From positions 1 through 61,782 of the IMG/VR virus record IMGVR_UViG_3300044922_000479: a DNA stretch of 61,782 nucleotides; one strand, given 5' to 3'. Shown one piece after another: positions 22,256 to 31,015 of the stretch. The stretch's first letter is position 1, and the number at the start of each line of letters is the position of its first letter. The position numbers were made by a program, and so were the translations under genes. The notes under the pieces are model-generated. The model had not been told where the DNA came from and searched no databases. It saw only the letters and a program-made list of their open reading frames with translations. The stretch is from a virus.

Positions 22256-24337
22256 ATGCCAATGCGTCCTCCTGCTGGGTTTATCTCAGCCTTTTATGAT
22301 CCGCTGAACAATCCTAATGCGCCAACCATTGGGACGGCGTCACCTGACGATCAATCTGCATCTGTTGCATTTACTGCGCCAACTAATGTGGGTGGTTCGG
22401 CTATTACATCGTACACAGCCATCTCAACGCCGGGTTCTTTTATTGGCACAGCCGCATCGTCTCCTGTTACGGTGTCTGGGCTGACTAATGGTTCATCGTA
22501 CACATTTGCTGTATGGGCAACAAATACTTATGGGCCAAGCGCATTTAGCGCGTCAAGCGGCAGTGTAATCCCCGCTATACAGCCTTATGGTTTGTTTGTG
22601 GGTAGCGATGGTGGTTCAAATGTTGTAAACAGAATCAACATATCTACAACTGGAAATGCTACGGATTTTGGGGATAGTTTGATTGGTAGGGATGGCCCCG
22701 GTGCTTGTTCCTCTAGCACTCGCGGTCTTGTGGCTGGTGGTTACAACTACCCATCAGGAAACCAAAATTCTATTGAGTACTACACATTTTCGTCACCCGG
22801 CAATGCCACGGATTTTGGCGATTTAACTACTGGCAAAAACGGATTAGCTGGATGCTCAAATGCGGTGCGCGGAATGTTTGGTGGCGGTACTATTGACAGA
22901 AATGCAATTGAGTATGTAACTATTCAGTCTTTAGGGAATGCCATAGATTTTGGTGATTTAACTCGTGGCGCATATTATATTTCGGCGCTATCTTCATCTA
23001 CCCGAGGTGTTTGGGGTGGGGGTAATGGCCCTTTAACTAACATTATTGATTATGTAACCATAGCTTCTACTGGGAATGCCTCAGATTTTGGTGATCTGTT
23101 ATTGGAAACTACTACTTTGGCAGGGTGCGCTTCTGCTACTAGAGGTTTATTTGGCGGTGGCAGTTCTAACTCTGTGGTTTATAACATCATCCAATATATT
23201 ACGATTGCGTCGACAGGCAACGCCATAGACTTTGGTGATCTTTCAAGCACAATCAATGGCCTTGCGGCTTGTGCATCTGATACTAGAGGTATTTTTGCTG
23301 GCGGTTTTGACCACATAGCTGGCGATAGAACCAACGTTATCCAGTACGTCACAATTGCTTCTACAGGGAACACGGCAGATTTTGGCGATCTTACGAATGC
23401 ACCAAACAACTTTGCAGGCTGCTCATCAGGAGCCGCCGCTGTCCAACCAACACCAACAAGTTCTGCTATGGCAGTATTTTTAGGTGGTGACACAAGCGCA
23501 TCCCAACAGTCCATGCAGTATATAAATATTGCTTCTACTGGAAATGCGTATATGTGGGGGCAGTTATCTAATACACAGACTAATTGGGCTGGATGTGGCT
23601 CTAGCACTACAGGTGTTGCTGGTGGTGGAACCATTAGTGGAACAAGAACAAACGTCATTCAATACTTTACTTACGCCACCCAAAGTGGGACTGCTACATT
23701 TGGAAACTTGTCGCAGTCTCGTACTAATTTGGCGGCGTTATCAAATGACACTCGCGGTGTTTTTGCGGGAGGTGATATTCCGGGAAATGTTTCTGCTGTA
23801 ATGGATTATGTAACTATTGCATCCACTGGAAATGCAACTTCGTTTGGTAACTTACTTAGTGTTGTTTTTAGAGAGGCTGGCTGTGCATCATCCACTAGAG
23901 GAATATTTAGTGGGGGCAACAATAATAGTACCACCATCAACGTAATTCAATACATTACCATTGCAACAACTGGCAACGCAACCGACTTTGGCGACTTAAC
24001 TGTGGCTCGTCAATATCTAGCCGCTTGCTCGTCTTCTACCAGAGCTTTATTTGCGGGTGGCGAAAGCGCCGTTACCAATGTAATTGACTACGTTACTATT
24101 GCCTCCACTGGTAATGCAACTGACTTTGGTGATTTAACGGTTGCACGAGTTCAATTGTCTGGCGCTTCTTCATCCACAAGAGGTGTATTTGCTGGCGGCG
24201 CTGACTCATCTGGCCCAAATACCAATATTTTGGATTACGTTACGATTGCCTCCGCAGGAAATGCTACCGATTTTGGTGATCTGTCTGGCGCTTATGTAAA
24301 TATGGCGGCTTGTTCTAACGCCCACGGAGGTATCTAA
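22256..24337 (+). CDS. Fibre-like protein A: FN3 plus 6+6 propeller-type repeats
   Basis: A 693-aa protein. Residues ~15-110 form a fibronectin type III domain (SPDDQSASVAFTAPTNVGGSAIT..GLTNGSSYTFAVWATN). Then come twelve ~45-50-residue units of the form 'RGxFxGG...NVIxYVTIASTGNATDFGDLT..R..LAGCSSS'. They split into six and six by a linker, AVQPTPTS, near residue 405. Each half begins with the GG strand and ends in a CSN..HGG-type cap, as expected if terminal strands close a beta-propeller. These proteins are probable receptor-binding fibres. Confidence 0.78.
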   Translation: MPMRPPAGFISAFYDPLNNPNAPTIGTASPDDQSASVAFTAPTNVGGSAITSYTAISTPGSFIGTAASSPVTVSGLTNGSSYTFAVWATNTYGPSAFSASSGSVIPAIQPYGLFVGSDGGSNVVNRINISTTGNATDFGDSLIGRDGPGACSSSTRGLVAGGYNYPSGNQNSIEYYTFSSPGNATDFGDLTTGKNGLAGCSNAVRGMFGGGTIDRNAIEYVTIQSLGNAIDFGDLTRGAYYISALSSSTRGVWGGGNGPLTNIIDYVTIASTGNASDFGDLLLETTTLAGCASATRGLFGGGSSNSVVYNIIQYITIASTGNAIDFGDLSSTINGLAACASDTRGIFAGGFDHIAGDRTNVIQYVTIASTGNTADFGDLTNAPNNFAGCSSGAAAVQPTPTSSAMAVFLGGDTSASQQSMQYINIASTGNAYMWGQLSNTQTNWAGCGSSTTGVAGGGTISGTRTNVIQYFTYATQSGTATFGNLSQSRTNLAALSNDTRGVFAGGDIPGNVSAVMDYVTIASTGNATSFGNLLSVVFREAGCASSTRGIFSGGNNNSTTINVIQYITIATTGNATDFGDLTVARQYLAACSSSTRALFAGGESAVTNVIDYVTIASTGNATDFGDLTVARVQLSGASSSTRGVFAGGADSSGPNTNILDYVTIASAGNATDFGDLSGAYVNMAACSNAHGGI

Positions 24338-25270
24338 ATGCCAAGCTATTCAGGGGTATGGACACTCACTGCTCAGTACCAAGCCAAGGGTGCGGGGAAT
24401 TGGCCTTTGCCGCCTTTGACGGGGGACATTGGTCTAATTGCTGGTGGAAACCAAAACGCAATTAACTACATCACGATAACTGCAACGGGTAACTCTACAG
24501 ATTTTGGCGATCTACTTGCGTCCACTAGCGTTTTAGCGGCTTGCTCCTCTTCTACAAGGGGTGTGTTTGGTGGTGGTGAAACTGGATCAAGAACAAACGT
24601 TATTCAATATGTCACCATTGCTAGTGTTGGTAACGCTACGGATTTTGGAGACTTAACCGCTGCTAAAGGGTATCTTGCTGGGTGTTCAAATAGTACGCGA
24701 GGTTTATTTGGGGGCGGTGATGCTACCACTAATATTATTTCTTACATTACTATCGCCACTACTGGTAATGCAACATCATTTGGTGATTTGACACTTGCAA
24801 GATATTCTGTTGGTGGCCTTGCCTCAAGTACACGCGGCGTGTTTTTTGGTGGGGACAACACTGGCGAACGTAATATTATTGATTATGTGACTATTGCTTC
24901 AACTGGAAACGCTACCGATTTTGGCGACCTACTAACACCTGAAGAACGAGTTCAGGGTTGTGCAAGTTCAACCAGAGGAGTAATGGCTGGCGGTCAATCA
25001 CCAACGTCAAACGTTATTCAATACATCACAATTGCTTCCACAGGAAATGCAACGGATTTTGGTGATTTAACTGTGGCAAGAAACTACACGCCGGGGGCTT
25101 CAAATTCAACACGTGGAGTTTTTTGCGGTGGTAATGATGGCGGCAGTGGGTTAAATGTTATGGACTACATTACTATTGATTCAACTGGTAATGCCACTGA
25201 TTTTGGTGATTTACCCAATACAGATTTTGCCCAACCAGCCGCCTGCTCTAACTCTCACGGGGGTCTATAA
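24338..25270 (+). CDS. Fibre-like protein B: single set of six repeats
   Basis: A 310-aa protein starting immediately after protein A. A short N-terminal segment with SGVWTLTAQYQAKG (~5-18) precedes six repeats of the same family as in proteins A and C (GNSTDFGDL, GNATDFGDL, GNATSFGDL and so on), ending CSNSHGGL. It is a single-module paralogue. One set of six is consistent with one six-bladed propeller. Probably a virion surface protein for host recognition. Confidence 0.77.
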   Translation: MPSYSGVWTLTAQYQAKGAGNWPLPPLTGDIGLIAGGNQNAINYITITATGNSTDFGDLLASTSVLAACSSSTRGVFGGGETGSRTNVIQYVTIASVGNATDFGDLTAAKGYLAGCSNSTRGLFGGGDATTNIISYITIATTGNATSFGDLTLARYSVGGLASSTRGVFFGGDNTGERNIIDYVTIASTGNATDFGDLLTPEERVQGCASSTRGVMAGGQSPTSNVIQYITIASTGNATDFGDLTVARNYTPGASNSTRGVFCGGNDGGSGLNVMDYITIDSTGNATDFGDLPNTDFAQPAACSNSHGGL

Positions 25271-25272
25271 AA

Positions 25273-27198
25273 ATGGCAATCTCTTCATGGAACGCGGGCA
25301 TCATCAGACCCGTACCCGTAGCTCCTGCTGGGCCGTATCAAGACGGAGCGGCTCCCGGTGTGTGGACGCTGGCTCAAGTAGCCTTTTGGAATCAACAAGG
25401 GTTGTGGCCCACGGCTGGTAATCTTGCGCCTATTGGTTTGTTTGGTGGTGGAACACCAGATTCGTCAGCGGTATACAACACAATTGATAGGGTCGTAATA
25501 TCTTCTGCGGGTAACGCTACTGACTTTGGTGACCTTACGGTTGCAAGATTTGGCACTGGGTCTTGTTCGTCAAATACGCGAGGGCTTTGGGGTGGCGGCA
25601 CAAATTCTGTTGGTTCGGCAGTTAACGTAATTGATTACGTTACTATTTCCACGGCTGGTAATGCTACGGATTTTGGCGATTTAACAGTAGCTCGTGGATA
25701 TCAACTTGGTGGTTTTTCAAATTACGTTCGCGGGTGTTTTGCAGGCGGTAGTGGGCCTTCTAACGTAATTGATTACGTAACAATTGCTTCTGCTGGAAAC
25801 GCTACGGATTTTGGTGATTTAACATTTGCGGCTCAAGGCGCGGCGGCTTGTGCCTCGACAACTCGTGGTGTTATTGGCGGTGGCTATGACTCTGCACAGC
25901 GAAACGTAATTCAGTACATCACTATTGCTTCAACGGGTAATGCCACAGATTTTGGCGATTTAATACAAGTTAATTATTACTTAGCTGGATGCGCTTCGGA
26001 AACTCGTGGAGTGTTTAGTGGCGGTCAAACAACGTCAGGCGTTGTTATAAATGTAATCCAATATATCACTATTGCCACTACTGGCAATGCAACAGACTTT
26101 GGTGATTTATTAGGTACAAACTCCGTATTGGGCGCTTGCGCTTCTTCTACTAGAGGGGTTATGGGTGGCGGTTATTATAATGCCACAACCTCAAACGTCG
26201 TAGAGTACATCACCATTGCGTCTACCGGCAATGCAACTGATTTTGGTGATCTAACTCAGGCTAGGTATTTTGTGTCAGGGCTTTCTTCTGCCGCCGAAGC
26301 TGTCCAGCCCACACCAACAAGTGCGGCTATAGCTATTTTTGCTGGTGGTTACAACTCGGCAAGCGAGTACGTCAGCTTAATTGACTACGTCAATATTGCC
26401 ACCACAGGTAACGCATATATGTTTGGCGACTTGATTGCGCCAATGGGATTTTTAAATAGAAGCGGATGTGCTAGTAGCACTCGCGGCATCATTGCTGGCG
26501 GTTTTAATTCAGTTACCACTAACAATGTAATACAGTACATTACATTTGCATCTTTTGGCAACGCATTAGATTTTGGTGACTTGACTGGCAATAATTATAT
26601 AACTGCGGGGTGTAACTCAAGCACCAGAGGATTGTTTGGTGGTGGCTCTAGTGGGCCAACAAATGTTATTCAATACGTCACCATTGCTTCTGTTGGCAAC
26701 GCTACAGATTTTGGCGATCTTACTCTTGCACGAGGGGGGCTTGGTGGTTGTTCATCTTCCACCAGAGGTGTGTTTGGCGCGGGCTATGATGGAGCAGGTG
26801 TAAACGTAATTGATTACGTCACTATCGCAACCACTGGCAACGCTACTGACTTTGGTGACACGGTTATTGCAGGCTATAACATAACAGCGTTTTCAAATTC
26901 AACTAGAGGAATTTGGGCGGGTGGGACTGACAGCGGTGGAACCGCCGTTAATATTATCCAATACGTCACTATCGCTACAACAGGAAACACTACTGATTTT
27001 GGTGACTTAATTACAGATGCATCAATTTTGGCTTCTGGAAGTTCTGCTACAACAGGGGTTATTGGTGGTGGTAGTGGCACAATTAACGTCATCCAATATG
27101 TCACCATTGCTTCAACAGGCAACTCAATAGATTTTGGCGATCTTACTCAAGGACGAGCAAGTCTTGCTGGTTGTTCTAACTCCAATGGTGGTTTATAG
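25273..27198 (+). CDS. Fibre-like protein C: 6+6 propeller-type repeats
   Basis: A 641-aa protein with an N-terminal segment, GVWTLAQVAFWNQQGLWP (~30-48), resembling that of protein B. Twelve repeats follow, divided six and six by AVQPTPTS near residue 345, as in protein A, with the first post-linker repeat degenerate (GNAYMFGDL). It ends CSNSNGGL. Unlike protein A it lacks the FN3 domain. Three adjacent paralogues point to duplication followed by divergence of receptor-binding modules. Confidence 0.77.
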   Translation: MAISSWNAGIIRPVPVAPAGPYQDGAAPGVWTLAQVAFWNQQGLWPTAGNLAPIGLFGGGTPDSSAVYNTIDRVVISSAGNATDFGDLTVARFGTGSCSSNTRGLWGGGTNSVGSAVNVIDYVTISTAGNATDFGDLTVARGYQLGGFSNYVRGCFAGGSGPSNVIDYVTIASAGNATDFGDLTFAAQGAAACASTTRGVIGGGYDSAQRNVIQYITIASTGNATDFGDLIQVNYYLAGCASETRGVFSGGQTTSGVVINVIQYITIATTGNATDFGDLLGTNSVLGACASSTRGVMGGGYYNATTSNVVEYITIASTGNATDFGDLTQARYFVSGLSSAAEAVQPTPTSAAIAIFAGGYNSASEYVSLIDYVNIATTGNAYMFGDLIAPMGFLNRSGCASSTRGIIAGGFNSVTTNNVIQYITFASFGNALDFGDLTGNNYITAGCNSSTRGLFGGGSSGPTNVIQYVTIASVGNATDFGDLTLARGGLGGCSSSTRGVFGAGYDGAGVNVIDYVTIATTGNATDFGDTVIAGYNITAFSNSTRGIWAGGTDSGGTAVNIIQYVTIATTGNTTDFGDLITDASILASGSSATTGVIGGGSGTINVIQYVTIASTGNSIDFGDLTQGRASLAGCSNSNGGL

Positions 27199-27225
27199 TA
27201 CAAGTCCCAACAACAGGAGAACCAA

Positions 27226-28044
27226 TTGAACGACCTAATCATCAGCAACATCAACACGGCTTTAACCACTGTAAAGCCTGAGTACAACGTCATGTTGAGC
27301 AACATTGACGCTAAGATGCCAGCGGTGGTGCGTGACACCAGCAACTTCCACAAGAGCCATTCGCAGTTCATGCAGGTGACCTTGGACGTTACTGCCATCA
27401 CCCCAATCCGTAGCATAAAACATACACTTGCTGAAATTGATCGTACACGCGCCGCTTTGCAAGAAGCCTACATCAACATGCGTAAAAAGCAGGTTGAGAT
27501 GAAGAAGAAACAGGCCCAACTAGAAGCCTGCACTGACGCACTTGACCGTGAGTTGTTTGAGATTGAGATTCTTGAACTAGGCTCACACCTTGACGGCACA
27601 CAGAACGCAGTCAATGGCGCTATCCGCAAGATGAACTTCATGGTCAACCAACACGCCCAGTTGCTGGAAGCTGTTGGCAAGAACGAGATCACCGAAGAAG
27701 ACTACGAGAAGGAAGAGTCCCGCTATCACATCATGACCTGTATGAAGCAGGCTTTAAACGCGGCACGTTCACGCAGTGGCATGATTGACGAAGGCAACCT
27801 AATCTATTTGTTTGACTTGGGTATTAACGCCGCTCAAGCGCAGGCCGAGGTGTTTGCCTACCTGAACATGGAGAACCAGCTTATTTCCAACGGCAACGCA
27901 CCGACGCACGAGATGACCATGCGCTGGTTAGAAGCTTGTGCTGACAAGTGGGAGAAAGACCCTGAGACATTTGCCGCCCGCCGTGGCTTCTCTGTCTTTG
28001 ATCCTACGTCTTTGACCAACACACCGCAGTTGGAAAACAAATAA
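27226..28044 (+). CDS. Coiled-coil phage protein of unknown function (TTG start)
   Basis: A 272-aa protein. The TTG at 27226 is the chosen start because AGGAGA lies 5 nt before it; the first in-frame ATG is 66 nt further on without a good ribosome-binding site. The middle is a strong coiled coil (about 75-125: INMRKKQVEMKKKQAQLEACTDAL). It overlaps the glycosyltransferase gene by 1 nt (TAATG), implying coupling. The protein lies between fibres and the glycosyltransferase. I do not recognise a family with known function. Confidence 0.75.
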   Translation: MNDLIISNINTALTTVKPEYNVMLSNIDAKMPAVVRDTSNFHKSHSQFMQVTLDVTAITPIRSIKHTLAEIDRTRAALQEAYINMRKKQVEMKKKQAQLEACTDALDRELFEIEILELGSHLDGTQNAVNGAIRKMNFMVNQHAQLLEAVGKNEITEEDYEKEESRYHIMTCMKQALNAARSRSGMIDEGNLIYLFDLGINAAQAQAEVFAYLNMENQLISNGNAPTHEMTMRWLEACADKWEKDPETFAARRGFSVFDPTSLTNTPQLENK

Positions 28045-28754
28045 TGCACCTAGTCGTCGGCACACCGTGTTTCGGGGGGATGATGTGTACTGAGTACACA
28101 GAGTCCCTGCTGGCGCTCAAGGAGGCCTGCTTGGTTAACAACATCAAGCTAACGTGCATATTCCTTGGGAACGAAAGCTTAGTGCAACGTGGCAGAAACA
28201 CCATCGCGCACCACTTCATGCAGATGCAGGATGCAACCCACCTAATCTTTATTGACGCTGACCAGAAGTTCGTGGCAAACGACATTGCCCGAATGATTAA
28301 GGCTGATAAAGGTATTGTGGGTGGGCCAGTCCCTATGAAGGGAATTAACTGGGATAGGGTTCGTCAGGGCGCTGTTTTGAACCATCCTGCCCTGCACAAG
28401 CTGACTGGCATTTTTAATTTAAACAAGCTGGACGGTCACGAGATGATTAGCTCAGACTTGCCGTTTCAGGTAAAGCATATTGGCACAGGATTTATGTTGA
28501 TCCGCCGGGATGTTTTTGAGAAACTACAGCCTCATGTGGGCTGGTATGACAACGGGGGTGTAACCATCCCCAAAGGCGAGAAGGTGTACGACTACTTCAA
28601 GGTACAGAACTACGACCACGAGCTTCTGTCTGAGGACTACAACTTCTGCCACCTGTACCGTGAGCATGGTGGAACCGTCTGGGCCGCACCTTGGTGCGAA
28701 CTCGGGCATTTTGGCGCATATTTATTTAGCGGGCAGTACGCCCAAGGAGCATGA
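28044..28754 (+). CDS. GT-A-type glycosyltransferase, copy 1
   Basis: A 236-aa protein with a Rossmann-like GT-A fold: MHLVVGTPCFGG at the N-terminus, QRGRNTIAHHF, then FIDADQKF (a DXD-type motif binding metal and nucleotide sugar), GGPVPMKG, IGTGFMLIRRDVF and SEDYNFCHLYREHGG. A paralogue is encoded at 56156-56893 with the same blocks in the same order. It may modify phage DNA, virion proteins or host surface sugars. Position next to fibre and lysis genes does not decide between them. Confidence 0.82.
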   Translation: MHLVVGTPCFGGMMCTEYTESLLALKEACLVNNIKLTCIFLGNESLVQRGRNTIAHHFMQMQDATHLIFIDADQKFVANDIARMIKADKGIVGGPVPMKGINWDRVRQGAVLNHPALHKLTGIFNLNKLDGHEMISSDLPFQVKHIGTGFMLIRRDVFEKLQPHVGWYDNGGVTIPKGEKVYDYFKVQNYDHELLSEDYNFCHLYREHGGTVWAAPWCELGHFGAYLFSGQYAQGA

Positions 28755-28756
28755 AA

Positions 28757-29098
28757 ATGGCACATCGCATGATGAAGTATCGTTTAGCCGCTGACGGCAC
28801 AGTCCCTACATTCCTCTGCCTACACGCTGAAGGCGTTGGTGGTGTGTTTGTGGTTGCTGACCCTAACACCCCTAGCCCCCGTGATATGGTCATGGTCGGC
28901 ATCTCTGAAACCGATGACATAGGTGATGCTGAAGCTATCGCAACTAAAGCTGATCTGTTGGCGTATTTGACAACAGTCGGTGCAAGCTGGACACAGCCTG
29001 ACCCAGCACAGCCCAACAATCCAGAAGCTACTATTCCTTTTGATCCTTCAGCCGCTGCTGACTGGGCATGGGGTCGCTTGGATGCACTGAACGCATAA
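28757..29098 (+). CDS. Small virion-region protein, function unknown
   Basis: A 113-aa protein. The ATG at 28757 sits 7 nt after AAGGAG; the ATG at 28751 overlaps the previous stop but is only 1 nt from that site. The N-terminal half is beta-predicted (MMKYRLAADGTVPTFLCLHAEGVGGVFVV); the C-terminus is Pro/Ala-rich and ends DWAWGRLDALNA. No family is recognised. It lies between the glycosyltransferase and lysis genes. Confidence 0.62.
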   Translation: MAHRMMKYRLAADGTVPTFLCLHAEGVGGVFVVADPNTPSPRDMVMVGISETDDIGDAEAIATKADLLAYLTTVGASWTQPDPAQPNNPEATIPFDPSAAADWAWGRLDALNA

Positions 29099-29100
29099 TC

Positions 29101-29193
29101 ATGTGGGACTGGGCTGAAGCATTTATTGCGGCGGCCTGTATAGTGGCCTTCGTCATCTATGGCACGTACATCATTGCATGGAGTATGGTGTGA
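29101..29193 (+). CDS. 30-aa single-span membrane microprotein
   Basis: MWDWAEAFIAAACIVAFVIY followed by GTYIIAWSMV: almost entirely one membrane helix. It starts 2 nt after the previous stop and ends 3 nt before the next ATG, so it fits tightly in the operon. Situated at the head of the lysis cassette, it could be a small holin-like or antiholin-like protein. It is too short to assign with confidence. Confidence 0.5.
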   Translation: MWDWAEAFIAAACIVAFVIYGTYIIAWSMV

Positions 29194-29196
29194 TAA

Positions 29197-29484
29197 ATGC
29201 GTTGGCTCATACTGTTACTGCTGTTGGGGCTAGTTGGAGCCGTAGCCAAGAACGGCTGTCATGTGCGCGAGTTCTGGTCAATTGCTTGGACAATCCACAA
29301 CCCGTCCGAGCGCCATCAGCAGATGTCTATGTGGCTAACAAACAATGCACAGCACTGTCGATCTCAAGATTATGTGGTGATGTGGAACAACTTGTCAGAG
29401 TGGGCTGGCGCGGCGGATTCGGCAGAACTCAGAACTAAAGTCATACATGGATACAAAGATGCACTTGAGCGAGAGAAGAAATGA
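29197..29484 (+). CDS. Signal-anchored protein in lysis cassette
   Basis: A 95-aa protein with a strong N-terminal hydrophobic helix (RWLILLLLLGLVGAVA, 2-17), then a soluble periplasm-facing type region with Trp and two Cys (Cys21, and CRS ~54), ending in a charged helix. No canonical lipobox is visible (KNGC), so it is probably a signal-anchor or cleaved signal protein. It overlaps the next gene by 4 nt. A role in lysis, such as a spanin-like component, is possible but unproven. Confidence 0.65.
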   Translation: MRWLILLLLLGLVGAVAKNGCHVREFWSIAWTIHNPSERHQQMSMWLTNNAQHCRSQDYVVMWNNLSEWAGAADSAELRTKVIHGYKDALEREKK

Positions 29485-29720
29485 AGATCAGCTACGACAA
29501 GTGGTATCCGATTGTCCAGCCTCAAACCAATGTGCAGACAGAAGCGTTTGCAAAACGGGTGGAAAGGCTTGACGCTGAACGTGCTTTAAACACACAAATA
29601 GCGCAACAGGTAAAGAAGTTTCACCAGTACGAGTATGAGATTTATGAATACAGGATGCGGCAGATCACAATAAACATTGACATCACAAACCTTAAACGCG
29701 AGATTGACAAACTTGTATGA
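29481..29720 (+). CDS. Small helical protein in lysis cassette
   Basis: A 79-aa charged protein, helical and coiled-coil-like from residue 20 to the end (AFAKRVERLDAERALNTQIAQQV...). It has no membrane segment. It overlaps both neighbours by 4 nt (ATGA junctions), so it is translated with the membrane genes around it. I do not recognise a family. Confidence 0.62.
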   Translation: MKISYDKWYPIVQPQTNVQTEAFAKRVERLDAERALNTQIAQQVKKFHQYEYEIYEYRMRQITINIDITNLKREIDKLV

Positions 29721-29998
29721 CCAGAAAGCCGATACCCAGACCGGTCAAGAAACCTCAGATAGAAACAAAGGAGAAGCTGACGCTGTGGGTCACCCTCATG
29801 GTAAGCACAACCCTATGTATCTCCGTGTTGGCAATGGTGGTCAGCTTTATGTTGGGTCTGTGGGCCAAGGAAGTGGACAACGCCGAGATTTTCAAGATGA
29901 TTTCACCCGCTTTTTCTACTCTTATCGGCGGCATGATTGGGTTCCTGTCTGGTATCAAACTCATGCAGAATGATGAGAAATCTAAATGTAAGGACTAA
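29717..29998 (+). CDS. Holin candidate with two membrane segments
   Basis: A 93-aa protein with a basic N-terminus, two hydrophobic segments (about 25-49, LWVTLMVSTTLCISVLAMVV..., and 62-80, ISPAFSTLIGGMIGFLSGI) and a basic, Lys-rich tail, a class II holin-like arrangement. It lies just before a second, 3TM-type holin candidate and the endolysin. One of the two may be an antiholin or accessory membrane protein. Confidence 0.65.
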   Translation: MTRKPIPRPVKKPQIETKEKLTLWVTLMVSTTLCISVLAMVVSFMLGLWAKEVDNAEIFKMISPAFSTLIGGMIGFLSGIKLMQNDEKSKCKD

Positions 29999-30000
29999 CG

Positions 30001-30504
30001 ATGCTTTCACTCATATCAACCCTTGGCGGCCTGCTCATATCAGGCTTACCAAAGCTTCTAGACTTCTTCCAAAACAAGGCAGATCAGAAGCATGAGTTGG
30101 CGCTTGCCCGTGTCCAGATGGAGCTACAGCTTCAGATGCTGGCTCAAGGCTATGCGGCCCAAGCCCAGATAGAAGAGATTCGCACCGACCAGATTGCTAT
30201 GGAAACAGACGCACAGATGACTGTAGCGGCCTACGACCACGACAAGAAAATCATGGAAGAAGCCAGCCGCTGGGTGGTCAACTTTGTAGGGACTGTGCGC
30301 CCGATGGTCACTTACATCTTTGTTTTGGAACTCTGCGCTATCAATGCTTGGATGGCTTATTACATTTACAGCCGTCCCGCTTTGGTTACAAGCATGGATG
30401 ACTTGGTTCGTTTGACTGATATTCTGTTCAGCACTGACGAAATGGCAATGCTTGGAGGCATCATTGGCTTCTGGTTTGGCTCACGTAGCTGGAGCAAGAA
30501 ATGA
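30001..30504 (+). CDS. Holin of the GTA 3TM type (probable)
   Basis: A 167-aa protein. An N-terminal amphipathic or membrane segment (~1-20) is followed by a long helix, then RWVVNFVGTVRPMVTYIFVLELCAINAWMAYYIY (~92-125, membrane) and a final segment, EMAMLGGIIGFWFGSRSWSKK. The 'VRP..TY' block and the final hydrophobic segment resemble the GTA_holin_3TM family, used to release particles by opening the inner membrane. It overlaps the endolysin gene by 4 nt. Confidence 0.78.
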   Translation: MLSLISTLGGLLISGLPKLLDFFQNKADQKHELALARVQMELQLQMLAQGYAAQAQIEEIRTDQIAMETDAQMTVAAYDHDKKIMEEASRWVVNFVGTVRPMVTYIFVLELCAINAWMAYYIYSRPALVTSMDDLVRLTDILFSTDEMAMLGGIIGFWFGSRSWSKK

Positions 30505-31007
30505 AACTGGGCAAAGCTGGCGCTGATTTGATGCACCAGTGGGAGGGGTATCGCACTAAGCCGTACCTTTGCCCGGCCCATATCTGGACAATTGGCTATG
30601 GTCATGTGCTGTACCAAGACCAGATTCGCCTACCCGTAGTCAGAGTAGAGGGTAAAGACACCCCCATGATTCGTAAAGAGATGCCATTAAAGCCGGAGGA
30701 CAACCGTGTCTGGACTAAAGAAGAGATCGAGAAACTATTCACAGATGATGTCGTCCCTACTGAACGTGGTGTTCTACGACTTGCTCCCGCTTTATCTGGT
30801 CGTCAAGGCGCTTTTGACGCGTGTGTCAGCTTTGCCTTCAACGCCGGAGTGGGGGCTTTTCAGCGCTCTTCTATTCGGATGAAAATAAACCGTGGTGATT
30901 GGGAAGGCGCAGCCGATGCGCTCTTGCTGTATTGCATGGCTGGTGGCAAAATACTACTAGGGCTAAAAAAGCGCAGGGACGCTGAAAAAGCACTGTTTTT
31001 ATCCTAG
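30501..31007 (+). CDS. Endolysin, glycoside hydrolase family 24 lysozyme
   Basis: A 168-aa lysozyme that cuts the glycan strands of peptidoglycan at lysis. The catalytic signature is Glu15 (HQWEGYR), Cys24 (PYLCPAH) and Thr30 (WTIGYGH). The spacing equals T4 lysozyme E11-D20-T26, with Cys replacing Asp, a variant found in other phage GH24 enzymes. A later block, FDACVSFAFNAGVGAFQRSS, is also typical. No signal-anchor is present, so export relies on the holin encoded just upstream. Confidence 0.92.
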   Translation: MKLGKAGADLMHQWEGYRTKPYLCPAHIWTIGYGHVLYQDQIRLPVVRVEGKDTPMIRKEMPLKPEDNRVWTKEEIEKLFTDDVVPTERGVLRLAPALSGRQGAFDACVSFAFNAGVGAFQRSSIRMKINRGDWEGAADALLLYCMAGGKILLGLKKRRDAEKALFLS

Positions 31008-31015
31008 GACAACCG

